In this document: positions 12,150-20,770 of the stretch, piece after piece
How the letters are laid out: each line of letters starts with the position of its first letter
How positions within the stretch are numbered: the first letter of the stretch is position 1
Assembly: GCA_039794245.1 (NCBI GenBank)
Contig: JBDIVS010000003.1
Span: 62,001 to 126,000, forward strand
Length of the DNA stretch: 64,000 nt
Origin: DAITQM01 sp039794245
GTDB taxonomy: Bacteria > Pseudomonadota > Gammaproteobacteria > Xanthomonadales > Wenzhouxiangellaceae
Direction: 5' to 3'
Notes under the pieces: generated by a model
What the model was told of the DNA's origin: nothing
Database searches by the model: none
What the model saw: the letters and a program-made list of their open reading frames with translations, nothing else
Program-made: the position numbers and the translations under genes

Positions 12150-12382
12150 CCTAACAGTTGCATAAATTTTGCTTGAATTTATAGATTTCTTCATTAAATC
12201 AATAAGTTATGAGAATTTTAGTTAAAGCATCGAATTCACCTGGGGTGACGCGCCCGGTTTCTCGCCCAAGCGGGCGGCAGCTTTGCCTTGAACCGTAGGA
12301 ATAACTACGCTGCCGCGGCAAATCGGACAAGCTGCACTCGCCCGCTTGACCGAGAATTCCGGAAATTTACGCAACAGTTGGG
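12150..12382 (+). mobile_element. MITE copy A (233 bp, 10-bp internal deletion)
   Basis: Non-autonomous element of the same family as those at 41989, 53185 and 56211. The left end reads CCTAACAGTTGCATAAATT and the right end, reversed, CCCAACTGTTGC. It is flanked by the direct repeat TAAA (12146-12149 and 12383-12386). The left half is AT-rich and the right half contains GC-rich palindromes. Compared with the 243-bp copies it lacks 10 bp in the segment near 12280. It encodes nothing credible. The target duplication overlaps the stop codon of the preceding gene. Confidence 0.85.
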
Positions 12383-12386
12383 TAAA

Positions 12387-12539
12387 CATCCCCCGGCAGC
12401 ACCGTGGGAACTCTCATTTTCGTTTCGCGGCGGGACCGTTCAGATATTCAAGCAACGGCCACCAACCAATACGTCGGCCCACCGCCCGGCCACGGGCCGC
12501 TACCGGAACTGGTCTGTCGTCTCCGGATAGAATCCGGCC
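12387..12539 (+). promoter_or_regulatory. pspF leader with start-proximal hairpin
   Basis: A 153-bp gap between the MITE and pspF. No clear sigma-70 hexamers or sigma-54 -24/-12 sequence were found. A small perfect hairpin (CCGGAT at 12523-12528, loop AGA, ATCCGG at 12532-12537) ends two bases before the pspF ATG, where a Shine-Dalgarno sequence would be expected; no purine-rich site is visible. Confidence 0.3.
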
Positions 12540-13541
12540 ATGACTCCTCCCGTCGAGCAAAACCTGATCGGCGAATCGCCAGTCTTCGTCGCCATGCTGG
12601 AGCGCGTCTCGAAACTCGCCCAGGTCAACCGTCCGGTGCTGCTGATCGGCGAGCGCGGCACCGGCAAGGAACTGATTGCCCGCCGCCTGCACTATCTTTC
12701 GCCGCGCTGGGAAAAACCCTTCATTCGGCTCGATTGCGCCTCGCTCGCCGAAAGTCTGCTCGAAAGCGAGCTGTTCGGCCACGAAGCCGGCGCCTTCACC
12801 GGCGCCGTCCGCCGCCGCCAGGGGCGTTTCGAAATGGCCGACCGCGGCAGCCTGTTTCTCGACGAGCTGGCGAACACGACGAGCACGGTGCAGGAAAAGC
12901 TGCTCGGCGTCATCGAGTACGGCCGTTTCGAGCGCGTCGGCGGGCAGCAGACGGTCGAGGTCGAGGTCCGGGTGATCGGCGCGACCAACGTCGATCTGCC
13001 GTCGCGCGCCGCCGCTGGCCGATTCCGCGCCGACCTGCTCGACCGCCTGGCCTTCGATGTCGTCACGCTGCCGCCGCTGCGTGCCCGGCGTGAAGACATC
13101 CTGCCGCTTGCCGAACACTTTGCGATGCGCCTGACGAGCGAACTGGGGCGCGAGCTGTTCGCCGGCTTCAGTGCTAAAGCCCGCGACCAATTGCTCGACC
13201 ACCCGTGGCCGGGCAATGTCCGGGAGCTGAAAAACACCGTCGAACGCGCCGTTTTCCATCAACCGGACCCCAATCGACCGGTCGCCGCAATCGACTTCGA
13301 CCCATTCGCCTCCCCCTGGCGCCCGGCACCCGAGACCGCGCAGGTCAAGCCGGCGGCATTAGACCTGCCCGACCTGCCACTCGACCTCAAAGCCGACCTG
13401 GCGGCGCGCGAAAGCCGCCTGCTCGAACGGGCCATCGACAAAGCGCGCCACAACCAGCGGCGGGCGGCCGAACTGCTCGGCCTGAGCTACGACCAGTTCC
13501 GGGGCCTCTGGCGCAAATACCGGGAGGAGGAGAAGGATTGA
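12540..13541 (+). CDS. pspF: Phage-shock-type sigma-54 activator PspF
   Basis: A 333-residue AAA+ enhancer-binding protein without an N-terminal receiver domain, which is typical of PspF, whose activity is instead held in check by PspA. The opening L-I-G-E-S-P-V-F, Walker A G-E-R-G-T-G-K-E (37-44), sigma-54 contact loop G-A-F-T-G-A (84-89), Walker B L-F-L-D-E-L (105-110), and the arginine-finger region F-R-A-D-L-L-D-R-L-A-F-D are all present. A C-terminal Fis-type helix-turn-helix (N-Q-R-R-A-A-E-L-L-G-L) binds enhancers. Sequence resemblance to E. coli PspF is strong along the whole length. No pspA, pspB or pspC lies in the window, so its target operon is elsewhere. Confidence 0.88.
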   Translation: MTPPVEQNLIGESPVFVAMLERVSKLAQVNRPVLLIGERGTGKELIARRLHYLSPRWEKPFIRLDCASLAESLLESELFGHEAGAFTGAVRRRQGRFEMADRGSLFLDELANTTSTVQEKLLGVIEYGRFERVGGQQTVEVEVRVIGATNVDLPSRAAAGRFRADLLDRLAFDVVTLPPLRARREDILPLAEHFAMRLTSELGRELFAGFSAKARDQLLDHPWPGNVRELKNTVERAVFHQPDPNRPVAAIDFDPFASPWRPAPETAQVKPAALDLPDLPLDLKADLAARESRLLERAIDKARHNQRRAAELLGLSYDQFRGLWRKYREEEKD

Positions 13542-13629
13542 AAACGAGGCGCTCGGCAATCTCAACACCGCCGGCCTGCCGGCCCCCGCGCCGTGATCCG
13601 CATCGACGAGATCACCACCTTCACGGAAA

Positions 13630-13758
13630 ATGAGGGTATTGCGCCTGGCACGCGCCGATCAAATCCGTTTTGCCGAAGCGCTGATCAACCCGCCCAAACC
13701 CAATGCGCGGCTGGCGCGCGCGGCACAACGGCACGCCGAACTGATCGCGCCCCGCTGA
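13630..13758 (+). pseudogene. Truncated DUF1778 (TacA-type) antitoxin remnant
   Basis: A 42-codon frame encoding V-L-R-L-A-R-A-D-Q-I-R-F-A-E-A-L-I-N-P-P-K-P-N-A-R-L (read here as residues spaced along the frame), which matches the C-terminal toxin-neutralising half of DUF1778 antitoxins. The family is normally about 90 residues with an N-terminal ribbon-helix-helix that binds the operator; that half is absent. The residues E-N-E that normally precede V-L-R-L occur in the neighbouring frame just upstream, which hints at a one-base insertion of G near 13634. It ends 11 bp before the GNAT toxin start. Whether the stub still neutralises the toxin is unknown. Confidence 0.6.
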
Positions 13759-13769
13759 GCGCCCCGGTC

Positions 13770-14294
13770 GTGGGCGCCCGTTTCGTCGTCGAACCGCTGG
13801 CCAGGCATCACCACCGGGCGGACTTCACCTGTGGCAACGAACGGATCGACCGCTATTTTCGCGAGATTGTGATGCAGGACGTTCAGCGCCAATACGCGAC
13901 CTGCTACGTCGCCAGAGAAATCGCAACCGACCGGGTTGCCGGTTTCTACACACTCTCTTCCAGTAATCTGCCATTGAACGAGGTTCCCCAGTCGTTAGCC
14001 AGAAAATTACCCCGTTATCCCTCCGTTCCCGCCGTCTTGATCGGCTGGCTTGGCCGGCATATCGACTTTGCCGGCCAGGGACTCAGCACGGCATTGCTGT
14101 TCGAGGCAATCAGAACCATCGCCACTTCGCCGATCGGAACGCACGCGATCTTTGCCGAGGCGAGCGACGACAAGGCTGCCGCCTTTTATGCCGCCTTCGG
14201 CTTTACCCCTTTGATCGAGCGGCCGCGCACGCTGTATCTGCCGATGGCGACGGCGTTGATTTTGCTGGCGGCAGGCACCGGCGCAAGTGCGTAA
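13770..14294 (+). CDS. GNAT acetyltransferase toxin, TacT/AtaT type
   Basis: A 174-residue GNAT protein related to TacT-type toxins, which acetylate the amino group of charged aminoacyl-tRNA and stop translation. Signature segments are F-T-C-G-N-E-R-I-D-R-Y-F, V-A-G-F-Y-T-L-S-S-S, L-P-R-Y-P-S-V-P-A-V-L-I-G-W-L-G, the acetyl-CoA loop A-G-Q-G-L-S-T-A-L-L (101-110), and A-A-A-F-Y-A-A-F-G-F, whose Tyr (residue 140 in this numbering) aligns with the essential Tyr of TacT. GTG at 13770 fits the family N-terminus; the frame is open back to 13593. The last 15 residues are an unusual hydrophobic tail. Its antitoxin partner appears truncated. Confidence 0.78.
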   Translation: MGARFVVEPLARHHHRADFTCGNERIDRYFREIVMQDVQRQYATCYVAREIATDRVAGFYTLSSSNLPLNEVPQSLARKLPRYPSVPAVLIGWLGRHIDFAGQGLSTALLFEAIRTIATSPIGTHAIFAEASDDKAAAFYAAFGFTPLIERPRTLYLPMATALILLAAGTGASA

Positions 14295-14433
14295 GGAGAG
14301 TGACCACGGCGGAAAGGGGGGCCACTCGGGGATTGCATTTCGCTCAAAGCCGCGGGCGCTGGCCCGCTACGGCGGCAATGGCACGCCGGATATGTTGTAA
14401 TGTTTGCCACCGAACTGCCTTAAGGAGAATTCG

Positions 14434-15096
14434 ATGAATCAGACGATCGTCCGCCCCGCCGCTCGTACCCTGGAAATCAACCGGGTGCTGCGCAACACCT
14501 ACGCGCTGCTGTCCATGACGCTGCTGTTCAGCGCTTTCACCGCGCTGCTGGCGATGGTCAACCATTGGCCGCACCCGGGGCTGTTGCTGACCCTGATCGG
14601 GTATTTCGGGCTGCTGTTCGTCACCACCCGGCTGCGCAACAGTGCCTGGGGCATCCTCGCGGTGTTCGCCCTGACCGGGTTTATGGGCCTGACGCTCGGG
14701 CCGATGATCAACGCCTACCTCGCCCGCTATGTCAACGGTGACGAACTGGTGATCCTGGCGCTCGGCGGCACCGGCGTGATTTTTCTCGGGCTGTCGGCGT
14801 TCGCCCTAACTACACGCCGCGATTTCAGTTTTCTCGGCCAGTTTCTGCTGGTCGGTATCCTGGTCGCTTTCGTCGCCGGCATCGCCGCCGTGGTATTCAG
14901 CCTTTCGGCCTTGGCACTGGCCGTCTCGACGATGTTCATGCTGTTGATGGGTGGTTTGATCGTCTATGAAACCCAGCAGATCGCGCGCGGCGGCGAGACC
15001 AATTACATCATGGCCACCGTCACGCTGTACGTGACGATCTACAACCTGTTCAGCAGCCTGCTGCACCTTATCGGCTTCGGGCTCGGCGAGGATTGA
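14434..15096 (+). CDS. Bax inhibitor-1/YccA family membrane protein
   Basis: A 220-residue integral membrane protein with seven predicted hydrophobic segments. Family features include the N-terminal R-N-T-Y-A-L-L-S-M-T-L-L, central T-G-F-M-G-L-T-L-G-P, and the final Y-E-T-Q-Q-I ... A-T-V-T-L-Y-V-T-I-Y-N-L-F. In E. coli YccA interacts with and restrains the FtsH protease; other members act as calcium leak channels. The ATG is preceded by TAAGGAGAATTCG, a strong ribosome-binding site. A terminator-like hairpin follows at 15120. Confidence 0.88.
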   Translation: MNQTIVRPAARTLEINRVLRNTYALLSMTLLFSAFTALLAMVNHWPHPGLLLTLIGYFGLLFVTTRLRNSAWGILAVFALTGFMGLTLGPMINAYLARYVNGDELVILALGGTGVIFLGLSAFALTTRRDFSFLGQFLLVGILVAFVAGIAAVVFSLSALALAVSTMFMLLMGGLIVYETQQIARGGETNYIMATVTLYVTIYNLFSSLLHLIGFGLGED

Positions 15097-15119
15097 ACTC
15101 GCCGCACACATGGCACCCA

Positions 15120-15146
15120 GGCCGGCGGCATGGTCGCCGGTCTTTT
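15120..15146 (+). terminator. Rho-independent terminator after the YccA-family gene
   Basis: GGCCGGCG (15120-15127) pairs with CGCCGGTC (15135-15142) across a 7-nt loop, with one G-T wobble, and is followed by TTTT. It lies 24 bp after the YccA-family stop codon. Confidence 0.6.
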
Positions 15147-15159
15147 CCGTTGATGCGGG

Positions 15160-15165
15160 TATAAT
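15160..15165 (+). promoter_or_regulatory. Perfect TATAAT -10 element ahead of sucA
   Basis: TATAAT lies about 105 bp before the sucA ATG, after the preceding terminator. No convincing -35 hexamer is found at 16-18 bp, which suggests an activator-dependent promoter. Confidence 0.4.
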
Positions 15166-15270
15166 TGCCGCGATGTCTTCCTGCCGCCCCAGCGGCCCAT
15201 CATCCTCACCGGCGGGCCGCCGGAAGCGCCGAACTGCAAACCCGGCCATCTGTCATCGACCGTTTCCACC

Positions 15271-18114
15271 ATGGATCGACCCGTGACCCATCCCTCACCC
15301 GCCGCGACGATCGCCGAGCGCCTCAGGCTGTCGCACCTTTCCGGTACCAACCGCGCCTGGCTCGAAGGGCTGTACGAACAATGGCTCGCCGATCCAGGGG
15401 CGGTGCCGGCCGAATGGGGCACCGTGTTCGCCGCGCTCGGGCCGGGTCCGGACAGCCGCCATCTCGAGATCGCCGGGCGTTTTCGCGAACTGGCCCGCCA
15501 CCCGGCACCGGCATCGAGCGCCACGCTCGACCACAAGCAGGCCGGCGTCCTGAAGCTGATCAACGCCTACCGGGTGCGCGGCCACCAGAAGGCGGACCTC
15601 GACCCGCTGGGGCTCAGCGCCCGGCCGCCGGTGCCCGACCTCGACCTTGCATTTCACGACCTCGACGACAGCGACCTCGACCGCGAATTCGACACCGGCT
15701 CGCTGCATGCCCCGGGCCGCATGAGCCTGAAAGCCATTGTCACGCTGCTCGAAAAAGTCTATTGCGGCCCGATCGGCGCCGAATACATGCACATCGTCGA
15801 TACGACACAGCGCCGCTGGCTCCAGGAGCGGCTCGAAGGCAGCGCCGGCGACTTCGCCTTCAACTCCGACGAAAAACGCCGTTTTCTCGCCAAGCTGACC
15901 GCCGCAGAGGGATTGGAACGCTACCTGCACACGCGCTACGTCGGGCAGAAACGCTTTTCGCTGGAAGGCGCCGAAAGCCTGATTCCGCTGCTTTATGAAA
16001 TGATCCACCACGCCGGCCGCCAGGCGGTACGCGAGGTCGTGATCGGCATGGCGCACCGCGGCCGGCTCAACGTCCTGGTCAACATCCTGGGCAAACAGCC
16101 GGCCGATCTGTTCGAGGAGTTCGAAGGCAAGGTCAGGCCGGACAATATCAGCCGCTCGGGCGACGTGAAATACCACCTCGGTTACAGCTCGGACATGATG
16201 GTGGACGGCGAGCCGATCCACCTGGCGCTGGCCTTCAATCCATCGCACCTGGAAATCGTCGATCCGGTGGTCGCCGGTTTCGCCCGCGCCCGCCAGACCC
16301 GCCACCGGGATCGCGAACACGAGATCGTGCTGCCGGTGTTGATCCACGGCGACGCGGCCTTCGCCGGCCAAGGCGTGGTGATGGAACTGTTCAATATGTC
16401 GCAGGCCCGCGGCTTCAAGGTCGGCGGCACGGTGCACGTCGTCGTCAACAACCAGATCGGTTTTACGACCAGCAACCCGCTCGACGCCCGCTCGACACTG
16501 TACTGCACCGAAGTGGCCAAGCTGGTGCAGGCGCCGATCCTGCACGTCAACGGCGACGACCCGGAGGCGGTCGTGTTCTGCGCCCATCTGGCGCACGATT
16601 TCCGCGCCCGTTTCCACAAAGACGTGGTGCTCGACATGGTGTGCTACCGGCGCCACGGCCACAACGAGGCCGACGAACCGGCCGCCACCCAGCCGGTGAT
16701 GTACCGAACGATCCGCGAACTGAAGACGACCCGTGAAAAATACGCCGCCCGGCTGGCCGCCGGCGGCCTCATCGAGGCGAACGAAATCGCCGCGCTCAGC
16801 GACGAATACCGCGCTTCGCTCGACGCCGGCCGGCAGGTCGCCGATGTCCGGCACGCCGGCGTCCCTCATGAGCACAACGCCGACTGGTCGCCGTTTCTGG
16901 GCAACGACTGGCGCACCTCGGCCGACACCCGAATGTCGAAAGAGACGATCGCCCGTCTGGCCGCCGAACTCCATCGCCTGCCGGACGGTTTCGTTTTGCA
17001 CGACCGGGTGCGGCGCATCATCGACGAGAGGCAAAAAATGGTCGCCGGCGAAACACCGCTCGACTGGGGCTTTGCCGAAACGATGGCCTACGCCGGCCTG
17101 ATCGAAGACGGTTACGCCCTGCGCCTGGTCGGCCAGGATTCCGGCCGCGGCACGTTTTTCCATCGCCACGCCATCTTGCACGACCAGAAAACCGGCGAGA
17201 CGCTGATTCCGCTCGAACGTCTCGCCGGGCCGGCCAATCCGCTCACCGTAACCGTGATCGATTCGCTGCTCTCCGAGGAGGCGGTACTCGGTTTCGAGTA
17301 CGGCTACGCCAGCGCCGACCCGGAAACGCTGGTGATCTGGGAGGCACAGTTCGGCGATTTCGCCAACGGCGCGCAGGTCGTGATCGACCAGTTCATCACC
17401 TCGGGCGAGGCCAAATGGGGCCGCCTGTGCGGCCTGGTGCTGTACCTGCCGCACGGTTATGAGGGCCAGGGGCCGGAACATTCCTCGGCCCGCCTCGAGC
17501 GCTTCATGCAGCTTTGCGCCGGCGACAACATGCAGGTCTGCGTGCCGTCGCTGCCAGCCCAGTGGTTTCACCTGATCCGCCGCCAGATGCTGCGCCTGTA
17601 CCGCAAGCCGCTCATCGTTTTCACCCCGAAAAGCCTGCTGCGCCACAAAGATTCCACTTCCCGCCTCGACGACCTGAGCGGCGGCGCCTTCCAGGTGCTG
17701 CTCGACGACCCCGCGGCACCCCACCCGGCCGCCGTCCGCCGCCTGGTGTTCTGTGCCGGCAAGGTTTATTTCGATCTGGCCAAAAGCCGGGATGAACACC
17801 GGCTGGCCGACACCGCCCTGGTCCGGATCGAGCAGTTGTATCCCTTCCCGGATAACGAACTTGCCGAGTTGATCGGTCGTTATCCGGCGGTGGAAGATGT
17901 GGTCTGGTGCCAGGAGGAACCGCTCAACCAGGGGGCCTACCGGCAGATCCGCGACTGGCTGGCCGCCGCCCTGCCCGCCGGGCGGCGGTTGCGCGCCGCC
18001 GGCCGGCCGCCCTCGGCCTCACCGGCGGTCGGTTATCATGCGATCCACCTCGAAGAACAGCAGGCGCTGGTGCACGAGGCGCTCGGCCTGGCCGCGCCTG
18101 CCCGGGCGCAATGA
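15271..18114 (+). CDS. sucA: 2-oxoglutarate dehydrogenase E1 component
   Basis: A 947-residue thiamine-diphosphate enzyme that decarboxylates 2-oxoglutarate and transfers the succinyl group to the SucB lipoyl arm in the TCA cycle. The N-terminal segment L-S-G-T-N-R-A-W-L-E-G-L-Y-E-Q-W is the E2-binding region. The TPP-binding core includes G-M-A-H-R-G-R-L-N-V-L (about 258) and H-G-D-A-A-F-A-G-Q-G-V (about 359). The C-terminal transketolase part contains S-L-L-S-E-E-A-V-L-G-F-E-Y-G-Y. The length is typical. It leads the sucA-sucB-lpd operon, with 33 bp to sucB. Confidence 0.97.
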   Translation: MDRPVTHPSPAATIAERLRLSHLSGTNRAWLEGLYEQWLADPGAVPAEWGTVFAALGPGPDSRHLEIAGRFRELARHPAPASSATLDHKQAGVLKLINAYRVRGHQKADLDPLGLSARPPVPDLDLAFHDLDDSDLDREFDTGSLHAPGRMSLKAIVTLLEKVYCGPIGAEYMHIVDTTQRRWLQERLEGSAGDFAFNSDEKRRFLAKLTAAEGLERYLHTRYVGQKRFSLEGAESLIPLLYEMIHHAGRQAVREVVIGMAHRGRLNVLVNILGKQPADLFEEFEGKVRPDNISRSGDVKYHLGYSSDMMVDGEPIHLALAFNPSHLEIVDPVVAGFARARQTRHRDREHEIVLPVLIHGDAAFAGQGVVMELFNMSQARGFKVGGTVHVVVNNQIGFTTSNPLDARSTLYCTEVAKLVQAPILHVNGDDPEAVVFCAHLAHDFRARFHKDVVLDMVCYRRHGHNEADEPAATQPVMYRTIRELKTTREKYAARLAAGGLIEANEIAALSDEYRASLDAGRQVADVRHAGVPHEHNADWSPFLGNDWRTSADTRMSKETIARLAAELHRLPDGFVLHDRVRRIIDERQKMVAGETPLDWGFAETMAYAGLIEDGYALRLVGQDSGRGTFFHRHAILHDQKTGETLIPLERLAGPANPLTVTVIDSLLSEEAVLGFEYGYASADPETLVIWEAQFGDFANGAQVVIDQFITSGEAKWGRLCGLVLYLPHGYEGQGPEHSSARLERFMQLCAGDNMQVCVPSLPAQWFHLIRRQMLRLYRKPLIVFTPKSLLRHKDSTSRLDDLSGGAFQVLLDDPAAPHPAAVRRLVFCAGKVYFDLAKSRDEHRLADTALVRIEQLYPFPDNELAELIGRYPAVEDVVWCQEEPLNQGAYRQIRDWLAAALPAGRRLRAAGRPPSASPAVGYHAIHLEEQQALVHEALGLAAPARAQ

Positions 18115-18147
18115 TCACCATATTTAGGACTGGAGTCTTATTAGACG

Positions 18148-19332
18148 ATGAGTATTGAAGTCAAAGTCCCGGCCCTGCCCGAATCGGTGAGCGACGCCAC
18201 CGTTGCCGCCTGGCACGCCAAGGCGGGCGATAGCGTGCGCCGCGACCAGAACCTGGTCGATCTGGAAACCGACAAGGTGGTGCTCGAAGTCCCGGCCCCG
18301 GCCACCGGCAAGCTGCGCGAAATCCGCGCCGAGAAGGGCGCAACCGTCACCTCGGGCGAGCTGCTGGCGGTGATCGAGGAGGGGGCGGTGGAAGCGGCGG
18401 CGGAAAAACCCCAAGCCACGGCGAAAGCCCGGCCCGCCGAAACGTCGACCGCGGCCGGCGCCGGCGAGCCGGCGGCACAAGCGGCGCCACCTCCGGCTGC
18501 GGGCGATCTACCGCCGGCGGCCCGCAAACTCGCCACCGAACACGGCCTCGAAACCGGCGAGATCAAAGGCACCGGGCGCGGCGGCCGGATCACCAAAGGC
18601 GATGTGTTAAGTCATCTCGCCGGCGCTCCGGGGCGTCCCGAAGAGCGCGTCAGGATGAGCCGGCTCAGGCAAAGGATCGCCGAGCGCATGAAACAGGCGC
18701 AGAACACCGCGGCGATCCTGACCTCGTTCAACGAGGTGAACTTGCAGGCGGTGATGGACCTGCGCGCCCGCTACCAGGAGGCGTTCAGCCGCAAACACGG
18801 CGTCAAGCTCGGCCTGATGTCGTTTTTCGTCAAGGCCTGCTGCGAAGCCCTCGACCGCTACCCGGTGGTCAACGCTTCGAGCGAAGGCGACGAGATCGTC
18901 TATCACGGTTATATGGATATCGGCATCGCGGTCGCCACCGAGCGCGGTCTGGTCGTTCCGGTCCTGCGCAATGCCGAGCGGCTGTCACTCGCCGCGATCG
19001 AAACGGCCATCCGCCAATACGCCGACGAGGCGCGCAACAACGCACTCAAATTGGAGGACTTGCAGGGCGGCACGTTCACCATCACCAACGGCGGAACGTT
19101 CGGCTCGCTGCTCTCGACCCCGCTGCTCAATCCGCCGCAAAGCGCGATCCTCGGCATGCACGCCATCAAGCAGCGGCCGGTGGTCGAGGCCGGCGGCATT
19201 ATCGCCCGGCCGATGATGTACATCGCCTTGAGCTACGACCACCGGATCATCGACGGCAAGGACGCGGTGCTCTTTCTGGTCGCGGTCAAAGAAGCGCTGG
19301 AGGATCCGGCCCGCCTGCTGCTCGGATTGTGA
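18148..19332 (+). CDS. sucB: Dihydrolipoyllysine succinyltransferase (2-OGDH E2)
   Basis: A 394-residue E2 core protein. A single N-terminal lipoyl domain carries the lipoylated Lys43 in E-T-D-K-V-V-L-E. An Ala/Pro/Glu-rich linker follows, then the peripheral-subunit-binding domain (P-P-A-A-R-K-L-A-T-E-H-G, about residues 121-155). The C-terminal catalytic domain contains H365 and D369 in Y-D-H-R-I-I-D-G-K. It moves succinyl groups from SucA to CoA. The gene sits between sucA and lpd, 4 bp before lpd. Confidence 0.97.
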   Translation: MSIEVKVPALPESVSDATVAAWHAKAGDSVRRDQNLVDLETDKVVLEVPAPATGKLREIRAEKGATVTSGELLAVIEEGAVEAAAEKPQATAKARPAETSTAAGAGEPAAQAAPPPAAGDLPPAARKLATEHGLETGEIKGTGRGGRITKGDVLSHLAGAPGRPEERVRMSRLRQRIAERMKQAQNTAAILTSFNEVNLQAVMDLRARYQEAFSRKHGVKLGLMSFFVKACCEALDRYPVVNASSEGDEIVYHGYMDIGIAVATERGLVVPVLRNAERLSLAAIETAIRQYADEARNNALKLEDLQGGTFTITNGGTFGSLLSTPLLNPPQSAILGMHAIKQRPVVEAGGIIARPMMYIALSYDHRIIDGKDAVLFLVAVKEALEDPARLLLGL

Positions 19333-19336
19333 ACCC

Positions 19337-20770
19337 ATGAGTGAAACGAACGACTACGATGTGGTGGTGATCGGCGGCGGCCCCGGCGGTTACGTCGCGG
19401 CGATCCGCGCCGCGCAGCTCGGCCAAAAGACGCTGTGCATCGACGACCGCCAGGGGGCGGACGGTAAACCGGCGCCGGGCGGCACGTGCCTGAATGTCGG
19501 TTGCATCCCGTCCAAGGCCCTGCTCGATTCGACCAAGCACTACGATCACCTGCAGCATCACTATGCAGCGCACGGCATCCGCGCCGGGGCGCTGTCGTTC
19601 GATGTCGCGGTGATGCAGCGCCGCAAAGCGAAGATCGTCGCCCAGTTGAATGCCGGCGTCAGCCAGTTGCTGAAAGCCAACGGCATCGAATTCGCTCCCG
19701 GCCGCGGCCGGCTCGGCGCCGGGCGGCGGGTGACGATCGCCGCCCCCGACGGGACCGAACGCCAGGTCACTGGCCACCATGTGATTCTGGCCAGCGGCAG
19801 CGAACCTTTGGCAATCCCGAACGTCGCGGTTGATAACGTCCATATTCTCGACAACGAAGGGGCGCTGGCGCTCGACCAGGTACCCGGCAAGCTCGGCGTG
19901 ATCGGCGCCGGGGTCATCGGCCTCGAACTCGGCAGCGTCTGGCGCCGGCTCGGCTCCGAAGTGGTGCTGTTCGAGGCGCTCGACGATTTTCTCGCCGCCG
20001 CCGACCGCGACATTGCCAAACTCGCGGCCCACGAGTTCAAGAAACAGGGCCTCGATATCCGCCTCGGCACCAAGGTCGATGGCGCCGTGATCGAAGACGG
20101 CAAAGTCCGCGTAAGGTACAGCGGCGTCAGGGGCGACGGCGAGATCACCGTCGATCGGCTGCTGGTGGCGGTCGGCCGCACAGCGGCGAGCGCCGGATTG
20201 CTGGAAGACGACTCGGGGGTCGAACTCGACGACCGCGGCCGGGTTACCGTCGATGATCACAACCGGACCACCGCCGAAGGGGTGTTCGCGATCGGCGATC
20301 TGGTGCGCGGCCCGATGCTCGCGCACAAGGCCTCCGAGGAAGGCATCGCGGTCGCCGAAATCATCGCCGGCCAGGCCGGGCACGTCAATCTCGACACCAT
20401 CCCGTGGGTGATTTACACCGACCCGGAGATCGCCTGGGCCGGCAAAACCGAGGAAGAGCTGAAAGCCGCCGGGGCCGACTACCGCAGCGGTTCGTTCCCG
20501 TTCGCCGCCACCGGCCGCGGCCTGGCGATGGGCGAGGCGGCCGGCGCCGTCAAGGTGCTGGCCGATGCAGCGAGCGACCGCCTGCTCGGTGTCCATATCA
20601 TCGGGCCGAGCGCCTCGGAACTGATCGGCGAATGCGTCGTGGCGCTGGAGTTTAGCGCCAGCGCCGAGGATCTGGCGCGCATCGTCCACGCCCACCCGAC
20701 GTTGTCCGAGGCGATTCACGAGGCGGCGCTCAACCTCGACCACCGCGCCATCCACCGCGTCAACCGATGA
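19337..20770 (+). CDS. lpd: Dihydrolipoyl dehydrogenase (E3)
   Basis: A 477-residue FAD disulfide oxidoreductase that reoxidises the lipoyl arm with NAD+. The FAD motif G-G-G-P-G-G-Y-V-A-A starts at residue 13. The redox-active cysteines are C51 and C56 in G-T-C-L-N-V-G-C-I-P-S-K. The NAD motif is G-A-G-V-I-G-L-E-L-G, and the catalytic His453/Glu458 occur in A-H-P-T-L-S-E. Its stop overlaps the next start (ATGA). Confidence 0.97.
   Translation: MSETNDYDVVVIGGGPGGYVAAIRAAQLGQKTLCIDDRQGADGKPAPGGTCLNVGCIPSKALLDSTKHYDHLQHHYAAHGIRAGALSFDVAVMQRRKAKIVAQLNAGVSQLLKANGIEFAPGRGRLGAGRRVTIAAPDGTERQVTGHHVILASGSEPLAIPNVAVDNVHILDNEGALALDQVPGKLGVIGAGVIGLELGSVWRRLGSEVVLFEALDDFLAAADRDIAKLAAHEFKKQGLDIRLGTKVDGAVIEDGKVRVRYSGVRGDGEITVDRLLVAVGRTAASAGLLEDDSGVELDDRGRVTVDDHNRTTAEGVFAIGDLVRGPMLAHKASEEGIAVAEIIAGQAGHVNLDTIPWVIYTDPEIAWAGKTEEELKAAGADYRSGSFPFAATGRGLAMGEAAGAVKVLADAASDRLLGVHIIGPSASELIGECVVALEFSASAEDLARIVHAHPTLSEAIHEAALNLDHRAIHRVNR

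Noticed and set aside
12149..12386. Small RNA gene in the gap after the 2OG oxygenase gene
   Set aside because: The sequence recurs three more times with inverted ends and target duplications, so a mobile element explains it better.
15295..17799. Open frame of 834 codons on the minus strand opposite sucA
   Set aside because: Antisense shadow of a highly conserved enzyme gene.
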